NCBI GenBank assembly: GCA_028717525.1
Contig: JAQUNT010000168.1
Span: 1-5,861 of the forward strand
DNA: 5,861 bases
From: Elusimicrobiota bacterium
Lineage (GTDB): Bacteria; Elusimicrobiota; Elusimicrobia; UBA1565; UBA9628
Direction of reading: 5' to 3'
A model generated the notes under the pieces. It was given only the letters and a program-made list of their open reading frames with translations. It did no database searches and was not told the origin of the DNA. This document shows, piece after piece, positions 5,678 through 5,861 of this stretch. The first letter of the stretch is position 1. Every line of letters starts with the position of its first letter. The position numbers and the translations under genes were made by a program.

Positions 5678-5861
5678 ATGACAAGATATTTCAAGAAGCG
5701 CCGCAAGAACGCGGGACCCAACAAGAACGAGGAGTAGGTCCAGCGCGCCGCCGACCGCGAGGCCTCCGGGGAAGTCCTGGGGATCCGCTATCCCTTCGTC
5801 AAGCGCCTCAAGGTCACCCTGCAGTTTTTCTCCGCCCAGCAGCAGCTCTTGGATGAGAAGG
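5678..5861 (+). pseudogene. Unrecognised gene start interrupted by in-frame TAG at codon 20; runs off the window
   Basis: ATG at 5678 opens a frame of 19 codons (MTRYFKKRRKNAGPNKNEE, strongly basic then acidic) that stops at TAG 5735-5737. The same frame then stays open for 41 codons to the window edge. It starts VQRAADREASGEVLGIRYPF and continues through KRLKVTLQFFSAQQQLLDEK. In this second part about 37 of 41 codons end in G or C, as in the real genes here, so it looks coding. It contains no ATG or GTG, and its only TTG is three codons from the end, so it needs the upstream start or translation through the TAG. A single CAG-to-TAG change would explain it, giving a pseudogene or a sequence error. 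Programmed readthrough is possible, though the kinase and the radical SAM gene both end normally in TAG. The function is not recognised. A 19-residue peptide gene followed by an unrelated ORF is less likely. Confidence 0.42.

Noticed and set aside
5735..5737. Genome-wide reassignment of TAG to an amino acid
   Set aside because: The kinase (TAG at 341-339) and the radical SAM gene (TAG at 5487-5489) both end at TAG exactly where their families end, so TAG works as a stop here.
5516..5737. 73-codon frame starting at 5516
   Set aside because: Only its last 19 codons look real. The part before 5678 is out of frame with the better 35-codon ORF and crosses the AT-rich promoter-like island.

Overview
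The window comes from a GC-rich bacterial chromosome: high overall GC, and third codon positions almost all G or C in every convincing reading frame. The periplasmic sensor kinase and the exported proteins suggest a Gram-negative envelope. No gene fixes the phylum. A high-GC environmental lineage (deltaproteobacterial or Elusimicrobiota-like) would fit, but that is a guess.

Layout: the left half reads leftward. A transmembrane sensor histidine kinase of 853 residues (2900 to 339) carries a periplasmic sensor domain, GAF, PAS, HisKA and HATPase_c. It is followed after 29 bases by the first 103 codons of an exported, proline-rich protein that leaves the window at base 1. These two are probably co-transcribed. 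No response regulator is visible.

The right half reads rightward from a 118-base divergent intergenic region. It encodes a two-gene AmmeMemoRadiSam operon: a MEMO1-AMMECR1 fusion protein (3019-4437) and a radical SAM enzyme (4434-5489), overlapping in ATGA. This set of three domains is a recognised conserved module named for its parts; I know of no settled reaction for it. Here two of the three are physically fused, which strengthens the case that they act as one complex. The kinase and the AmmeMemoRadiSam operon share the divergent control region, where three CGCAT repeats lie in or beside both candidate promoters.

The last 370 bases hold no large complete gene. A 35-codon ORF (5532-5639) looks like a signal peptide with a short tail. 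A second gene start (5678) follows a good -10 box but meets an in-frame TAG at codon 20. Coding-type sequence continues in that same frame to the window edge, with no usable new start until the last few codons. That broken or recoded gene and the fused AmmeMemoRadiSam operon are the two items most worth following up.
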